From Nitrospirillum amazonense (GTDB taxonomy: Bacteria; Pseudomonadota; Alphaproteobacteria; Azospirillales; Azospirillaceae): 64,000 bases of DNA. The DNA lies in contig NZ_VITN01000016.1 of the NCBI RefSeq assembly GCF_007828045.1, forward strand, positions 89,355 through 153,354. Direction: 5' to 3'. A program made the translations under genes and the position numbers. The notes under the pieces were generated by a model, which saw nothing but the letters and a program-made list of their open reading frames with translations, had not been told where the DNA came from and did not search any database. This document shows positions 9,202 to 19,215 of this stretch, in pieces. The first letter of the stretch is position 1, and each line of letters begins with the position of its first letter.

Positions 9202-10230
9202 TCAGCGTCCGCCCACGTGGACGCTGCCGCTGCCGCTGTGCGCCTGGTCTAGCCGGCCGGTTACCTGGTCGATCTTCACGTCGCCGCTGCCGCTGAGCGA
9301 GAGGGTGGCGTCGGTGACCTTGACGCGCAGCACTTGGTCGCCGCTGCCGCTGATGGCGGACGACAAGGTGCCGATCTCCCCGCCATCGATGGTGATGTCG
9401 CCATTGCCCGACTGCTTCAGCTGGGCGGTGGTGGCCGACACGGCGTGGATGGTCAGCGTGCCCGAGCCGCCCAGATGGGCCGACAGCGCCCCTTGCGCCT
9501 TGGCCACCACCAGGTCGCCCGACCCGTCGATGGACAGGCGCAGGTCCTGCACCGCCGGCAGGGTGACGTTGCCCGAGCCGCTGAGCTTGGCCTGGGTGGT
9601 GCCGCCGCTGCCCCCGCCGATGGTGATGGTGCCGCTGCCGCTGCTCTCCAGGTCGGTGGAGGGGCCCGCCATCTGGATGATGCCGACATTGCCCGAGCCG
9701 GCCACCCGCACCTTCAGCGCGCCCTCCAGGCGATCCAGCTGGGTATCGCCGGACCCGTGGATGCGCACCTGGGCGCCGCCGGCCACGTGATCGACCTTGA
9801 AATTGCCGGAACCGTCCAGGTTTAGCGCCAAGGCGCCGAAGCCGCCGCTGGCCTGGTAGTCGGTCGACCCGCCCTCCTGCACCTCAAGAGGGATGCCGGC
9901 GGGCACGGTGATGGTGATGCGCAGCGTGGGCTGCCAGCGCTTCCAATCCTCCCCCTCGCGGTAGCAGCGGCGGGCGCTGATGCCCAGCTGGGCTGTCGTG
10001 CCGCCGCTGGCGGTCAGCTGGTCCAGTTCCTTGGGGTCGTCCGCCGTGGCCTGGATGCGCACGTCGCGCGCGCTGGGCGATGCGGTGATGTCCACCGAGC
10101 GGGCGCAGGGGGTGGTGACCCGCAGCTCCTGTCCCTCCAGGGCCCAGCTGCGCTCCCCCGCCCAGGCGGTGCCGGCGGCGGTAAGCGCCGCGAGCGCCAG
10201 GGGCAGGGCGATATGGTGGGAACGGGACAT
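9202..10230 (-). CDS. Secreted GSG-repeat beta protein (DUF2807 / GIN-domain type)
   Basis: A 342-residue exported protein with a signal peptide cut after AWA (residue 24). From about residue 137 to the C-terminus it is built from roughly a dozen turns containing G-S-G or G-N-G followed by D/N/T, about 18-20 residues apart (DGSGNF, HGSGDT, AGSGNV, LSGSGNV, DGSGDL, LSGSGDV). This is the pattern of the putative auto-transporter adhesin head GIN domain (DUF2807), which folds as a right-handed beta-helix. The N-terminal part (25-135) is a less repetitive beta-rich domain. It is transcribed towards the hypothetical gene and away from pgi. An envelope or surface role is inferred. Confidence 0.82.
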   Translation of the reverse strand: MSRSHHIALPLALAALTAAGTAWAGERSWALEGQELRVTTPCARSVDITASPSARDVRIQATADDPKELDQLTASGGTTAQLGISARRCYREGEDWKRWQPTLRITITVPAGIPLEVQEGGSTDYQASGGFGALALNLDGSGNFKVDHVAGGAQVRIHGSGDTQLDRLEGALKVRVAGSGNVGIIQMAGPSTDLESSGSGTITIGGGSGGTTQAKLSGSGNVTLPAVQDLRLSIDGSGDLVVAKAQGALSAHLGGSGTLTIHAVSATTAQLKQSGNGDITIDGGEIGTLSSAISGSGDQVLRVKVTDATLSLSGSGDVKIDQVTGRLDQAHSGSGSVHVGGR

Positions 10231-10540
10231 GGGACCGGACTCGTCTATGGTTGCGGCATGGTCCCCATTGTCACCGCGCGGCTGTGGTGATCAAGGACGT
10301 AGCAGGCGATGGAACCGGTCCGGGCGGCCGGCGTGCGCCAAGTGGCCCCATGCCGTTCCCCCATGTGGCCCGGCCGGTCGCCGCGCCAGACGTCAAAAAC
10401 GAAGACAAATTCGCGTCAAATGGACGAAATCCCCATCCGAAACGCTGCTTAACCATCCGCAGCCGTGTTACACCCCTGGGGCTTTCCAGGGGCGGGATAA
10501 TGGGATCCGGGCGCCCCTGGCCACAGGTCAGGAGAGAACG
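10231..10540. promoter_or_regulatory. Divergent intergenic region between the GSG-repeat gene and pgi
   Basis: 310 bases holding the upstream regions of both divergent genes. The part around 10395-10430 is locally less GC-rich (AAAAACGAAGACAAATTCG) and is the likeliest promoter area. A good Shine-Dalgarno AGGAGAG sits just before the pgi ATG. I see no further gene or clear operator. Confidence 0.4.
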
Positions 10541-12238
10541 ATGTCCGCCACGCAGACCCCCACCCAGGACGCGACCCCCCAAGACCCGACCCTCGTGGAC
10601 ACTCCTCTGGTTGAGACACCCGCCTGGCGGGCGCTGGCCCGGCACCGCCAGGCGCTGGACGGCGTGCACATGCGCGACCTGTTCGCCGCCGATCCCGAGC
10701 GGTTCGACAAATACTCCCTGAAGCTGGGCACCCTGCTGCTGGACTATTCCAAGAACCGGCTGACCGATGAGACGCTGCCCCTGCTGCTGGACTTCGCCCG
10801 CGCCCGTGACCTGGAAGGCTGGCGCGAAGCCATGTTCGCGGGTGCCGCCATCAACCTGACGGAAGGTCGCGCCGTGCTGCACACCGCGTTGCGCCAGCCC
10901 AAGGGCGCCACGGTGCTGGTCGATGGCCGCAACGTGGTGCCGGACGTGCACGCCGTGCTGGACCGCATGGGCGCCTTCGCCACCGCCGTCCGGGATGGCG
11001 AATGGCGCGGCTGGACCGGCCAGCCCATCACCGACATCGTCAACATCGGCATCGGCGGGTCCGACCTGGGCCCCGTCATGGTGACCCAGGCGCTGACCCC
11101 CTATCATCACCCGCATCTGCAGGCCCATTTCGTCTCCAACGTCGATGGCACCCACATCGCGGAAGTGCTGAAGAAGGTGGATGCGGAGACGACGCTGTTC
11201 ATCATCGCCTCCAAGACCTTCACCACGCAGGAGACGCTGGCCAATGCCCATACGGCGCGCGGCTGGCTGCTGGCCCAAGGGGCGCCGGCCGAGGCGGTGG
11301 CCAAGCACTTCGTGGCCGTGTCGACCAACGCCAAGGAGGTGGCGGCCTTCGGCATCGACACCGACAACATGTTCGGCTTCTGGGACTGGGTGGGCGGCCG
11401 CTACAGCCTGTGGTCGGCCATCGGCCTGCCGATAATGCTGATGGTCGGCCCCGACCGCTTCGCCGAGTTGCTGGCCGGCGCCCACGCGATGGACGAGCAT
11501 TTCCGCACCGCCCCCCTGGCCGCCAACATGCCCGTGTTGCTGGGCCTGATCGGCCTGTGGTACGTGAACTTCTGGGATGCCCAGTCCTACGCCGTGCTGC
11601 CCTATGACCAGTACCTGGCCCGCCTGCCGGCCTACCTGCAGCAGGCGGATATGGAGAGCAACGGCAAGGGTGTGGACCGCGACGGCCGCCCGGTGGACTA
11701 TTCCACGGGTCCGGCGCTGTTCGGGGAGCCCGGCACCAACGGCCAGCACGCCTTCTACCAGCTGATCCACCAGGGCACGCCGCTGATCCCGGCCGACTTC
11801 CTGGCGCCCATCGAGACGCAGAACCCGGTGGGCCGCCACCACACCCTGCTGCTGGCCAACTTCCTGGCCCAGACCGAAGCCCTGCTGCTGGGCAAGACCG
11901 AGGACGAGGCGCGGGCCGAGCTGGCCGGCCAGGGCCTGGATGGTGATGAGCTGGAGGCCTTGGTGCCGCACAAGGTGTTCACGGGCAACCGTCCGACCAA
12001 CACCCTGCTGTTCCAGAAGCTGGACCCGCACACCCTGGGCATGCTGATCGCGTTGTATGAGCACAAGATTTTCGTGCAGGGCATCCTGTGGAACTTGAAC
12101 TCCTTCGACCAATGGGGGGTGGAGCTGGGCAAGCAGCTGGCCAAGGCCATCCTGCCGGAGCTGGAGGGTGGGTCCCGCCGCGGCCACGACTGCTCCACCG
12201 CCGGCCTCATCCGCGTGGTGCGCGAGGGCCTGCGCTGA
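10541..12238 (+). CDS. pgi: Glucose-6-phosphate isomerase
   Basis: Interconverts glucose-6-phosphate and fructose-6-phosphate in the cytoplasm; 565 residues, close to the E. coli enzyme (549). The family signature [16 protein letters not shown] lies near 281-296, and the first phosphate-sugar-binding region shows [11 protein letters not shown]. The substrate-binding Lys region ends the protein ([13 protein letters not shown]). The start at 10541 follows AGGAGAG by 5 bases. The N-terminal 20 residues are a Thr/Pro/Asp-rich extension ([15 protein letters not shown]) that is probably disordered. Transcribed alone, with its own terminator. Confidence 0.97.
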   Translation: MSATQTPTQDATPQDPTLVDTPLVETPAWRALARHRQALDGVHMRDLFAADPERFDKYSLKLGTLLLDYSKNRLTDETLPLLLDFARARDLEGWREAMFAGAAINLTEGRAVLHTALRQPKGATVLVDGRNVVPDVHAVLDRMGAFATAVRDGEWRGWTGQPITDIVNIGIGGSDLGPVMVTQALTPYHHPHLQAHFVSNVDGTHIAEVLKKVDAETTLFIIASKTFTTQETLANAHTARGWLLAQGAPAEAVAKHFVAVSTNAKEVAAFGIDTDNMFGFWDWVGGRYSLWSAIGLPIMLMVGPDRFAELLAGAHAMDEHFRTAPLAANMPVLLGLIGLWYVNFWDAQSYAVLPYDQYLARLPAYLQQADMESNGKGVDRDGRPVDYSTGPALFGEPGTNGQHAFYQLIHQGTPLIPADFLAPIETQNPVGRHHTLLLANFLAQTEALLLGKTEDEARAELAGQGLDGDELEALVPHKVFTGNRPTNTLLFQKLDPHTLGMLIALYEHKIFVQGILWNLNSFDQWGVELGKQLAKAILPELEGGSRRGHDCSTAGLIRVVREGLR

Positions 12239-12253
12239 CCGCCGCGTCGGGAA

Positions 12254-12300
12254 GGCCGGACGTCCCCCCGGGCACGGCCCTTGGGGGCGGCCGGCTTTTC
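12254..12300 (+). terminator. Probable intrinsic terminator of pgi
   Basis: A GC-rich imperfect inverted repeat (GGCCGGACG...CGGCCGGC with C5/G5 tracts inside) is followed by TTTTC, 16 bases after the pgi stop. Confidence 0.6.
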
Positions 12301-12393
12301 CCCGTGACGGCTTTTTTCCTACGGGCGTAAGCTTGCCGATAGACGGCGGCGTATCCAGACTCCCTGGTATCGTCCGCCGGCAAGGTTGATGAC

Positions 12394-13749
12394 ATGGAAA
12401 GCGGCACGCGTGGCCTTGGTGGAACCGGCTCCGAACGACCGGGGACGACGCGCTTGACCCAGGAACAGCTGGACCTGGTGCTGAAGCGCCACGCCATGTT
12501 CCGTAACGCCAAGGTGGGTGGGGCCCGTGCCGTGCTGGCCCGTATGGACCTGTCCGGCCTCACCATGGCCGGCCGCGACCTCAGCCATGCCGACTTCACC
12601 CACGCCATCCTGCGCGATGTCGACCTCAGCGGCGCCCTGTTGGAATGCGCCACGCTGTTCGTCACCGACCTGCGCGGCGCCAATTTGCGCAACGCCCGGC
12701 TGGTGAAGGCCGATCTGCGCGGCGCCTGCCTGCGCGGTGCCGACCTGTCGGGGGCCGACCTGTTCGATGCCGACCTGCGCGACGGCACCCTGGCCGCCCG
12801 CGCCCGCGACGGCAGCCTGCAGATCATGAGCGTGGACCCCACCAATGCCGACCTGGCCGAGGCCAATTTGCGCGGGTCCAACCTGACCAATGCCAAGCTG
12901 TCGGGCTCGGTCGCCATGCACACCGACTTCACCGACGCCATCATGCGCAATGCCAAGCTGGTGCGCGCCAACCTGCGCCACGCCAAACTGGACGGCACCA
13001 ACCTGGAGGGGGCGGACCTGTCGGGCGCCGACGTACGCGGCGCCAGCCTGCGCGGCGCCGTGCTGATCGGCACTGTCATGAACCTGACGGAGCTGGGCGG
13101 CGCCGACATGACCGGCGTGCTGACGGAAAAGCCGCACGGGCGCCCTGCGGCGGAACTGGGCCGATCCATGGCCGAGCTGCTGAACCTGCACGCCACCTGG
13201 GTGTGCACGGCGGCCAAGGAGGGCATGGCCCTGGACTTGAGCGGTGTGGACCTGCGTGGGTCCGGCATCCTGTCGCGGGCCATGCTGACGCGGGGCGTGG
13301 GTCGCGGCGCGGTGTTCTACGGCATGGACCTGACCGGCATCCAGATGCAGGTGGGCCAGTTCGACAACGCCGACTTTCGCACCGCCATCCTGGCCGAGGC
13401 CGACTTGCGCGGCGGCAGCTTCCAGGGCGCCAACTTCAACGCCGCCAACCTGCGCCACGCCACGCTCGACTATCTGCAGATCGATGCCGAGCGGTATGTC
13501 CGCACCAACCTGACCGGCGCCGTGCTGCGCAACGCCGACCTCGGCGGCGCCCGCCTGCGCCGCATCCGCCTGGCCCAGGCCGACCTCAGCCACGCCGATC
13601 TGCGCGGCGCCGACCTGCGCGAGGCGGACTTGCGCGGCGCCAACCTCAGCGGCGCCTTGGTGCGGGAGGAGCAGATGCGGGCGGTGGACTTCACCGGCGC
13701 CCGCGGCCTACCCCGCACCTGGCATGTGCGCTATGTGGCGGATGATTGA
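12394..13749 (+). CDS. Pentapeptide-repeat protein with two repeat blocks
   Basis: A 451-residue protein made mostly of A(D/N)LxG-type pentapeptides, which fold as a four-sided right-handed beta-helix. Two blocks are visible, about 55-230 and 285-435. Each is preceded by a similar non-repeat lead-in: LKRHAMFRNAKVGGARAVLA at 30-49 and LLNLHATWVCTAAKEGMALD at 263-282, both with a His, an aromatic residue three further on, and a Gly before the first repeat. No signal peptide or membrane segment, so it is probably cytoplasmic. Some such proteins mimic DNA and protect gyrase (Qnr, MfpA), but most have no known role. It lies upstream of mutL on the same strand with 118 bases between. Confidence 0.9.
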   Translation: MESGTRGLGGTGSERPGTTRLTQEQLDLVLKRHAMFRNAKVGGARAVLARMDLSGLTMAGRDLSHADFTHAILRDVDLSGALLECATLFVTDLRGANLRNARLVKADLRGACLRGADLSGADLFDADLRDGTLAARARDGSLQIMSVDPTNADLAEANLRGSNLTNAKLSGSVAMHTDFTDAIMRNAKLVRANLRHAKLDGTNLEGADLSGADVRGASLRGAVLIGTVMNLTELGGADMTGVLTEKPHGRPAAELGRSMAELLNLHATWVCTAAKEGMALDLSGVDLRGSGILSRAMLTRGVGRGAVFYGMDLTGIQMQVGQFDNADFRTAILAEADLRGGSFQGANFNAANLRHATLDYLQIDAERYVRTNLTGAVLRNADLGGARLRRIRLAQADLSHADLRGADLREADLRGANLSGALVREEQMRAVDFTGARGLPRTWHVRYVADD

Positions 13750-13771
13750 GCGCCGCCGGCTGTTGAGTTTT

Positions 13772-13806
13772 CTAGGCCGCGACAGCGGCCGCCCGGCGAT
13801 TGAGGG
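13772..13806 (+). repeat. Dispersed structured repeat, copy F (short form)
   Basis: A 6-bp stem GGCCGC/GCGGCC around the loop GACA is followed directly by GCCCGGCGATTGAGGG, the tail shared by all copies of the repeat family found in this window. The 5' hairpins of the long copies are absent. It lies 23 bases after the pentapeptide-gene stop, in the sense direction. See copies D, A, E, C and B. Confidence 0.65.
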
Positions 13807-13867
13807 ACGGAACCAGTGACCGCGCGCATTGCCCGCCGGCCCGGCGCCCCGCTACAATGCCGCCATC

Positions 13868-15820
13868 ATGCCCATTCGCCTTCTGCCTGAGACCCTGGTC
13901 AACCGCATCGCCGCCGGCGAGGTGGTGGAGCGTCCCGCCGCCGCCGTGAAGGAGCTGGTGGAGAACGCGCTGGACGCCGGCGCGCGGCGCATCGACGTCA
14001 CCCTGCGCGACGGCGGCAAGGCGCTGATCCAGGTGGTGGACGATGGCGGCGGCATGACGGCCGACGAGCTGTCGCTGGCGGTGGAGCGCCACGCCACCTC
14101 GAAACTGCCGGGCGACGACCTGCTGAACATCCATACCCTGGGCTTCCGGGGGGAGGCGCTGCCCTCCATCGGCGCCGTCAGCCGCCTGACCATCACCAGC
14201 CGCCAGCCGGGCAGCGACAGCGCCTGGGCCCTGACGGTGGAGGGCGGGGCCAAGGGCCGGCCGGTGCCGGCGGCCCATCCCGTGGGCACCCGCATCGAGG
14301 TCCGCGACCTGTTCTACGCCACGCCGGCGCGCCTGAAATTCCTGAAGACCACGCGGACGGAGACGGACCACGCCGTCGATGTGGTGCAGCGCCTGGCCAT
14401 GGCCCATCCCGAGGTCGCCTTCACCGTGGCGGACGAGGGGCGCACGCCCCTGCGCCTGCCGGTACAGACCGGTACCCTGCCATCGGGTGTTTTGGGGGGC
14501 GAGGACCCGTTGCTGGCCCGCCTGGGCGCCATCATGGGGCGGGAGTTCCAGGAGAACGCCCTGCCCATCGATGCTCGGCGCGAGGGCGTGCGGCTGTATG
14601 GCCATATCGGCCTGCCCACCCTGAACAAGAACACCGCCGCCGGCCAGTACCTGTTCGTGAACGGCCGGCCGGTGCGCGACAAGCTGCTGCTGGGCGCCGT
14701 GCGCGGCGCTTACGCCGACTTCCTGGCCCGCGACCGCCACCCCCTGCTGGCCCTGTTCCTGGACATCCCCTGCGAGGACGTGGACGTCAACGTCCACCCG
14801 GCCAAGACGGAGGTGCGCTTCCGCGACCAGGGCCTGGTGCGCGGCCTGATCGTGGGCGCGCTGAAGCATGCGCTGGCCGGTGCCGGCCACCGCGCCTCCA
14901 CCACCGTGGGCCAGGCGGCCTTGGCCAGCTTCCGCGCCGATGGCGCCCGGCCCATCCCCCAGACCGCCTTCCAGTGGCAGCCCCAGCCCCATGCCGGTGG
15001 CGGCACCTGGCCCGGCATCACCCGGCCGACGGCGGGCCAGGTCGAGGCCGCGCGCGCCTTCCAGGCGCCGGTGGCGGCCTGGGAAGGGCCAAGGGGGGAG
15101 GGGCCCACGCCGGCCACCGCTCCCTTCGCCTTGGCTGAGGCGCCCGCTTATGCCGACGCCGCGCCCAACCCCCTTTCGTCGGGCATGGCGGCGGCGGTGG
15201 CCGCTATGGCCCAGACCGGCGCGGACGACGTGCCCGACTTTCCCCTGGGCATCGCCCGCGCCCAGGTGCACCAGACCTACATCGTCTCGCAGACCCGGGA
15301 CGGCATGGTCATCGTCGACCAGCACGCCGCGCATGAGCGCCTGGTCTATGAGCGCATCAAGCAGTCCATGGTGGCCCAGGGCGTGAAGCGGCAGATGCTG
15401 CTGATCCCCGAGGTGGTGGAGCTGGAGGAGGCCGCCGCCGCCCGCCTGGCCGAACGCTCCGATGAACTGGCGGAGCTGGGCCTCTGCCTGGAATCCTTCG
15501 GCACCGGCGCCGTGGTGGTGCGGGAGATACCGGCGCTGCTGGGCGCCAAGGCCGACATCAAGGCCCTGGTCACCGACATCGCCGATGAGTTGGCGGAACT
15601 GGGCGACCAGCACGCGCTGAAGGAACGGCTTGAGGAGGTGTGCTCCTCCATGGCCTGCCACGGCTCCGTCCGCGCCGGCCGGGTGTTGACGCTGGGCGAG
15701 ATGGACGCACTGCTGCGCGAGATGGAGGCCACGCCCCACAGCGGCCAATGCAACCACGGCCGTCCCACCTATGTGGAGCTGAAGCTGGCGGACATCGAGC
15801 GGCTGTTCGGCCGGCGCTGA
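13868..15820 (+). CDS. mutL: DNA mismatch repair protein MutL
   Basis: Couples MutS mismatch recognition to strand incision; 650 residues. The N-terminal GHKL ATPase shows [27 protein letters not shown] and GFRGEAL. A Pro/Ala-rich linker covers about 355-460. The C-terminal domain has the metal-dependent endonuclease motif [12 protein letters not shown] (D484 onward), [11 protein letters not shown], and QCNHGRPT (about 626-633), so this MutL should cut DNA itself, as expected where MutH is absent. ATG at 13868 gives the canonical [20 protein letters not shown]; the frame is open 39 bases further upstream without support. A terminator follows. Confidence 0.97.
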   Translation: MPIRLLPETLVNRIAAGEVVERPAAAVKELVENALDAGARRIDVTLRDGGKALIQVVDDGGGMTADELSLAVERHATSKLPGDDLLNIHTLGFRGEALPSIGAVSRLTITSRQPGSDSAWALTVEGGAKGRPVPAAHPVGTRIEVRDLFYATPARLKFLKTTRTETDHAVDVVQRLAMAHPEVAFTVADEGRTPLRLPVQTGTLPSGVLGGEDPLLARLGAIMGREFQENALPIDARREGVRLYGHIGLPTLNKNTAAGQYLFVNGRPVRDKLLLGAVRGAYADFLARDRHPLLALFLDIPCEDVDVNVHPAKTEVRFRDQGLVRGLIVGALKHALAGAGHRASTTVGQAALASFRADGARPIPQTAFQWQPQPHAGGGTWPGITRPTAGQVEAARAFQAPVAAWEGPRGEGPTPATAPFALAEAPAYADAAPNPLSSGMAAAVAAMAQTGADDVPDFPLGIARAQVHQTYIVSQTRDGMVIVDQHAAHERLVYERIKQSMVAQGVKRQMLLIPEVVELEEAAAARLAERSDELAELGLCLESFGTGAVVVREIPALLGAKADIKALVTDIADELAELGDQHALKERLEEVCSSMACHGSVRAGRVLTLGEMDALLREMEATPHSGQCNHGRPTYVELKLADIERLFGRR

Positions 15821-15862
15821 CGGTGGCGCCGAGCCTGCTCCAAAACAGTCTCGTCAAACGAC

Positions 15863-15893
15863 AACGCCCGGAAGGATGACCTTCCGGGCGTTT
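15863..15893 (+). terminator. Intrinsic terminator of mutL
   Basis: A perfect 12-bp inverted repeat AACGCCCGGAAG/CTTCCGGGCGTT with a short GATGAC loop, ending in TTT, lies about 45 bases after the mutL stop. Confidence 0.85.
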
Positions 15894-16029
15894 CGCCTCG
15901 ACCCCGGTTACGGGCCGCACACTGCTTGGTGTTTCCTCTATCCCTGTTCGCCCGTCCGGTGTTTTCCCGGATTTGCGGGCGGCACTCTCACTGGAACGGC
16001 CCGTCAGGCCCGTTCAAATTCTAAACCGG

Positions 16030-16332
16030 TCAGCGCAATTCCCAGGCGAACTCAACCTTCACCGGGGCACCGGCGACGCTGGCGATGGGGTTCTGGCGCA
16101 GCCAGTTGAAGAAATCATCGAAGGGCAGGGCGGGACGCGCCACCACCCGGCGGCCGGACAGGCCGGTCGCCCGTTCGGACAGGGTACGGGTCACCTGTTC
16201 ATACGCCACTTCCGGGACGCCATGGGATACCGCGATGGCACCCGTGGCCGGATCCTCCACCTGGAAGGAGTGGGCCCCGTTCCGGAACGCATACGCAACC
16301 TGAACCGTATCAACCCGACGCATGATTTCCAC
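16030..16332 (-). CDS. Small hypothetical protein
   Basis: An unrecognised 100-residue soluble protein, convergent with mutL. It shows no signal peptide or membrane segment. Readable features are a beta-rich start (VDTVQVAYAFRNGAHSFQVE), a central RTLSERATG stretch, and a C-terminus FDDFFNWLRQNP...VKVEFAWELR. GTG at 16332 follows GGAG by 5 bases; an ATG three codons later (16323) follows GGAA and is also possible. Codon use is like that of the neighbours, and the upstream region (16333-16400) is locally AT-rich, as expected for a promoter. Confidence 0.6.
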   Translation of the reverse strand: MEIMRRVDTVQVAYAFRNGAHSFQVEDPATGAIAVSHGVPEVAYEQVTRTLSERATGLSGRRVVARPALPFDDFFNWLRQNPIASVAGAPVKVEFAWELR

Positions 16333-16498
16333 TCAGCTCCGCAAAACGGAACTTTATGTATCATGAGGGCGTGACATTGGAAAGGAAAAAACAGCGGACA
16401 CCAAAATGACGCAACAGAACGTCTTTTTCGCATTCCGTACGCCATGCTGCGACCGCGTCCCGCTGTTTTTCCAAGGGTTTACCTATGGACTGATAGAT

Positions 16499-17629
16499 TT
16501 ATTCGATCACGAAGCGGGGGGCCGCACGGCCGCCGCCGGCCTTGATCTTCTCCGCCACACGCGCGGCGATGGCGCGATAGGTCTGGGCGTGCACGCCGTC
16601 CGGCTGCTGGATGGTGATGGGCGTGCCGGCGTCGCTGGTCTCGCGGATGGCGATGTCCAGCGGCACCTCGCCCAGGAAATCGATGCCCAGCTTGTCGGCC
16701 TCGGCCCGCGCGCCGCCGTGGCTGAAGATGTCGCTGCGGTGGCCGCAGTTGGGGCAGCAGAAATAGCTCATGTTCTCGATGATGCCCAGGACGGGCACGT
16801 CCACCCGGCGGAACATGTTCAGGCCCTTGCGCGCGTCCAGCAGGGCGATGTCCTGCGGGGTGGAGACGATGACGGCGCCGGCCAGCGGCACGCTTTGCGC
16901 CATGGTCAGCTGGGCGTCGCCCGTGCCCGGCGGCATGTCGACCACCAGCACGTCCAGCTCGCCCCAGTTCACGTCGCGCAGCATCTGGGTCAGGGCGCTC
17001 ATCACCATGGGGCCGCGCCAGATCATGGGCGTGTCCTCGGCCACCAGGAAGCCCATGGACATGACCTTGACGCCGTAGTTGACCAGCGGGTCCAGGCGCT
17101 TGCCGTCGGCGCTGTCCGGCTTGCCGCTGAGGCCCATCATGCGCGGCATGGAGGGGCCATAGATGTCGGCGTCCAGCAGGCCCACCTTCAGGCCGTTGGC
17201 GGCCATGGCCAGCGCCAGGTTGGTGGAGGTGGTGGACTTGCCCACGCCCCCCTTGCCCGAGGCGACGGCGATGATGGCGGCCACGCCGGGCACCCCGGCC
17301 TTGGCGGGCTTGCCGGCACCAGGCGCGCCCGTGCCCGGGGTACCAGTGCCGGGGGCCCCGCCGCTGACGGCCTTGGGCGCGGGGCGGTGGGCGGTCAGCA
17401 CCGCCGTCACCGACAGCACGCCGGCCAGGCGGTCCACCGCCTTCTCCGCCGCCTGGCGCAGCGGCTCCAGGGCGGCACCGCGCGCCGGATCGACCTCCAG
17501 GGTGAAATGGACATGGCCGTCCTTCACCGCGACGCCGGAGACCATCTTGAGGCTGACGATGTCAGACCCGCGATCGGGGTCCGCCACCTGCCGGAGGGCC
17601 TCCAACACCTGGGACTCGGTAACCGCCAT
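16499..17629 (-). CDS. mrp: Iron-sulfur cluster carrier protein Mrp/ApbC
   Basis: A P-loop NTPase that carries and transfers Fe-S clusters, 376 residues. The N-terminal MIP18/DUF59 domain (about 1-85) is joined by a Gly/Pro/Thr-rich linker (GTGTPGTGAPGAG) to the ParA-like ATPase. The Walker A GKGGVGKST is at 125-133 with the extra Lys typical of the MinD/Mrp class, and the cluster-binding CCPNC is at 291-295. ATG at 17629 was preferred over a TTG two codons upstream; an AAGG lies 9 bases before it. The gene is divergent from hflK. A functional link to the SUF operon at 48.9-55.6 kb is inferred from the family. Confidence 0.95.
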   Translation of the reverse strand: MAVTESQVLEALRQVADPDRGSDIVSLKMVSGVAVKDGHVHFTLEVDPARGAALEPLRQAAEKAVDRLAGVLSVTAVLTAHRPAPKAVSGGAPGTGTPGTGAPGAGKPAKAGVPGVAAIIAVASGKGGVGKSTTSTNLALAMAANGLKVGLLDADIYGPSMPRMMGLSGKPDSADGKRLDPLVNYGVKVMSMGFLVAEDTPMIWRGPMVMSALTQMLRDVNWGELDVLVVDMPPGTGDAQLTMAQSVPLAGAVIVSTPQDIALLDARKGLNMFRRVDVPVLGIIENMSYFCCPNCGHRSDIFSHGGARAEADKLGIDFLGEVPLDIAIRETSDAGTPITIQQPDGVHAQTYRAIAARVAEKIKAGGGRAAPRFVIE

Positions 17630-17873
17630 GATCAAACGCCTTCATCTTGTAAAGTGGGGGGCGGGGGGTCATATCGCCCGTGTCGGGCTTCCCTGCGAAC
17701 GCCCGACTATATACGGTGCCGCCGAAATGGGGGGAAGCCCGGGGGAGAGATGGCCGCCATGGTGGCCGTGAGGCCGCCGTCGCCCTCTGTCTAGGGTGCC
17801 CTTCATATAGGGTATCGGTTGCCGAATAATCAGATCTCTCAAACAGATCTTGTGGGAAGCGGGAAAGGCGAAC

Positions 17874-19202
17874 ATGCCCTGGTCCAATCAAGGGTCGAAC
17901 GGCGGCAACAACGGATCGGGGGATGATCCCGGCAAGGACGTCCCCAAGGACAAATCCTCGAACAGGCCCGCATCGGGCGGATCTGCGCCCCATAACCCTT
18001 GGGGCCAGAGCGAGGGCATCGCCGGCAGCTCATCGTCATCCAAATCATCCGCCGGTAAGCCCGGCTCCCGCCCTCAACCGGGGCTGGAGGATGCCGTGCG
18101 CCAGAGCGGTGAGCGCTTGCGCGTCCTGCTGGGCGGCGGGGGGCGGAACGGCGCCGGTGGTCCCGGCGGGAACGGCCGGCCGCGCGGCGGGGCGCCGTCG
18201 GGCGCGCCCTTCAACCTGGGCGGCTGGAGCACCGGCCGCGTCATCGGCGTGGGCGTGGCGGCGGTGGCTGTCCTGTGGCTGGCCACGGGCGTCTACCGCG
18301 TGGCGGCGGATGAGCAGGGCGTGGTCCTGCGCTTCGGCAAGCCGGTGCGGGTGGAACAGCCGGGACTGCGCTATCACCTGCCGGCGCCCATCGAGCAGGT
18401 GCTGCTGCCCCAGGTCACCCGCGTCAACCGCATCGAGATCGGGTATCGCAGCCAGGGCGACGGCCGGCGCAGCGTCAGCGACCGCGACGTGGCCGACGAA
18501 AGCACCATGCTGACCGGCGACGAGAATATCGTCGATATCGACTTCGCCGTGTTCTGGGTCATCAAGGACCCGGCCAAGTTCCTGTTCAACATCCGTGAGC
18601 CGGAAGAGACGGTGAAGAAGGTGGCGGAGAGCGCCATGCGCGAGATCATCGGCCGCACCGAGATCCAGCCCGCCCTGACCGACGCCCGCCAGCGCATCGA
18701 AAACGACAGCCGCCAGCTGCTGCAGACCATCCTGGACCAGTACCAGGCCGGCATCGAGATCACCCAGGTGCAGTTGCAGCGGGTGGAGCCGCCGCCGGCG
18801 GTGGTCGAGGCCTTCAACGACGTGCAGCGCGCCCGCCAGGACCGCGAACGCCTGCGCAACGAGGCGGAAACCTATCGCAACGACATCATCCCCCGCGCCC
18901 GTGGCGACGCGGAACGCCTGAACCAGGAGGCGCAGGCCTATCGCGACCAGGTGGTCGATCTGGCCCAGGGTGACGCCAAGCGCTTCCAGCAGGTGCTGGA
19001 GGCCTATGCCCAGGCCCCCGACGCCGCCAGCCGGCGCCTGTACATCGAGACCATGGAGCAGATCCTGAAGGGCACCCACAAGATCCTGCTGGACGACAAG
19101 GCCGGCGGGGGTGCCGTGCCCTATCTGCCCCTGAACGACATGCTGAAGACGCCCACGCACCCCGCCACGCCGCCGGCATCCCCGGCGCAGGCCGGCCAGT
19201 AA
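17874..19202 (+). CDS. hflK: FtsH protease modulator HflK
   Basis: SPFH/prohibitin-domain membrane protein that forms the HflKC cage around the FtsH protease; 442 residues. An N-terminal Gly/Ser/Pro-rich cytoplasmic segment (1-120, starting MPWSNQGSNGG as usual for the family) precedes one membrane helix at about 122-142 (VIGVGVAAVAVLWLATGVY). The SPFH domain follows (RFGKPVRVEQPGLRYHLP), then a charged helical C-terminal part rich in Arg/Glu/Ala. ATG at 17874 follows GGGAAAGG; an in-frame GTG eight codons upstream has no ribosome site. hflC follows at 13 bases. Confidence 0.97.
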   Translation: MPWSNQGSNGGNNGSGDDPGKDVPKDKSSNRPASGGSAPHNPWGQSEGIAGSSSSSKSSAGKPGSRPQPGLEDAVRQSGERLRVLLGGGGRNGAGGPGGNGRPRGGAPSGAPFNLGGWSTGRVIGVGVAAVAVLWLATGVYRVAADEQGVVLRFGKPVRVEQPGLRYHLPAPIEQVLLPQVTRVNRIEIGYRSQGDGRRSVSDRDVADESTMLTGDENIVDIDFAVFWVIKDPAKFLFNIREPEETVKKVAESAMREIIGRTEIQPALTDARQRIENDSRQLLQTILDQYQAGIEITQVQLQRVEPPPAVVEAFNDVQRARQDRERLRNEAETYRNDIIPRARGDAERLNQEAQAYRDQVVDLAQGDAKRFQQVLEAYAQAPDAASRRLYIETMEQILKGTHKILLDDKAGGGAVPYLPLNDMLKTPTHPATPPASPAQAGQ

Positions 19203-19215
19203 GGGGGACCGCATC

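Noticed and set aside
16406..17794. A long plus-strand open frame opposite mrp
   Set aside because: The translation is rich in His, Gly and Ala without domain features, while the minus strand encodes a complete Mrp protein with Walker A and CPxC motifs.
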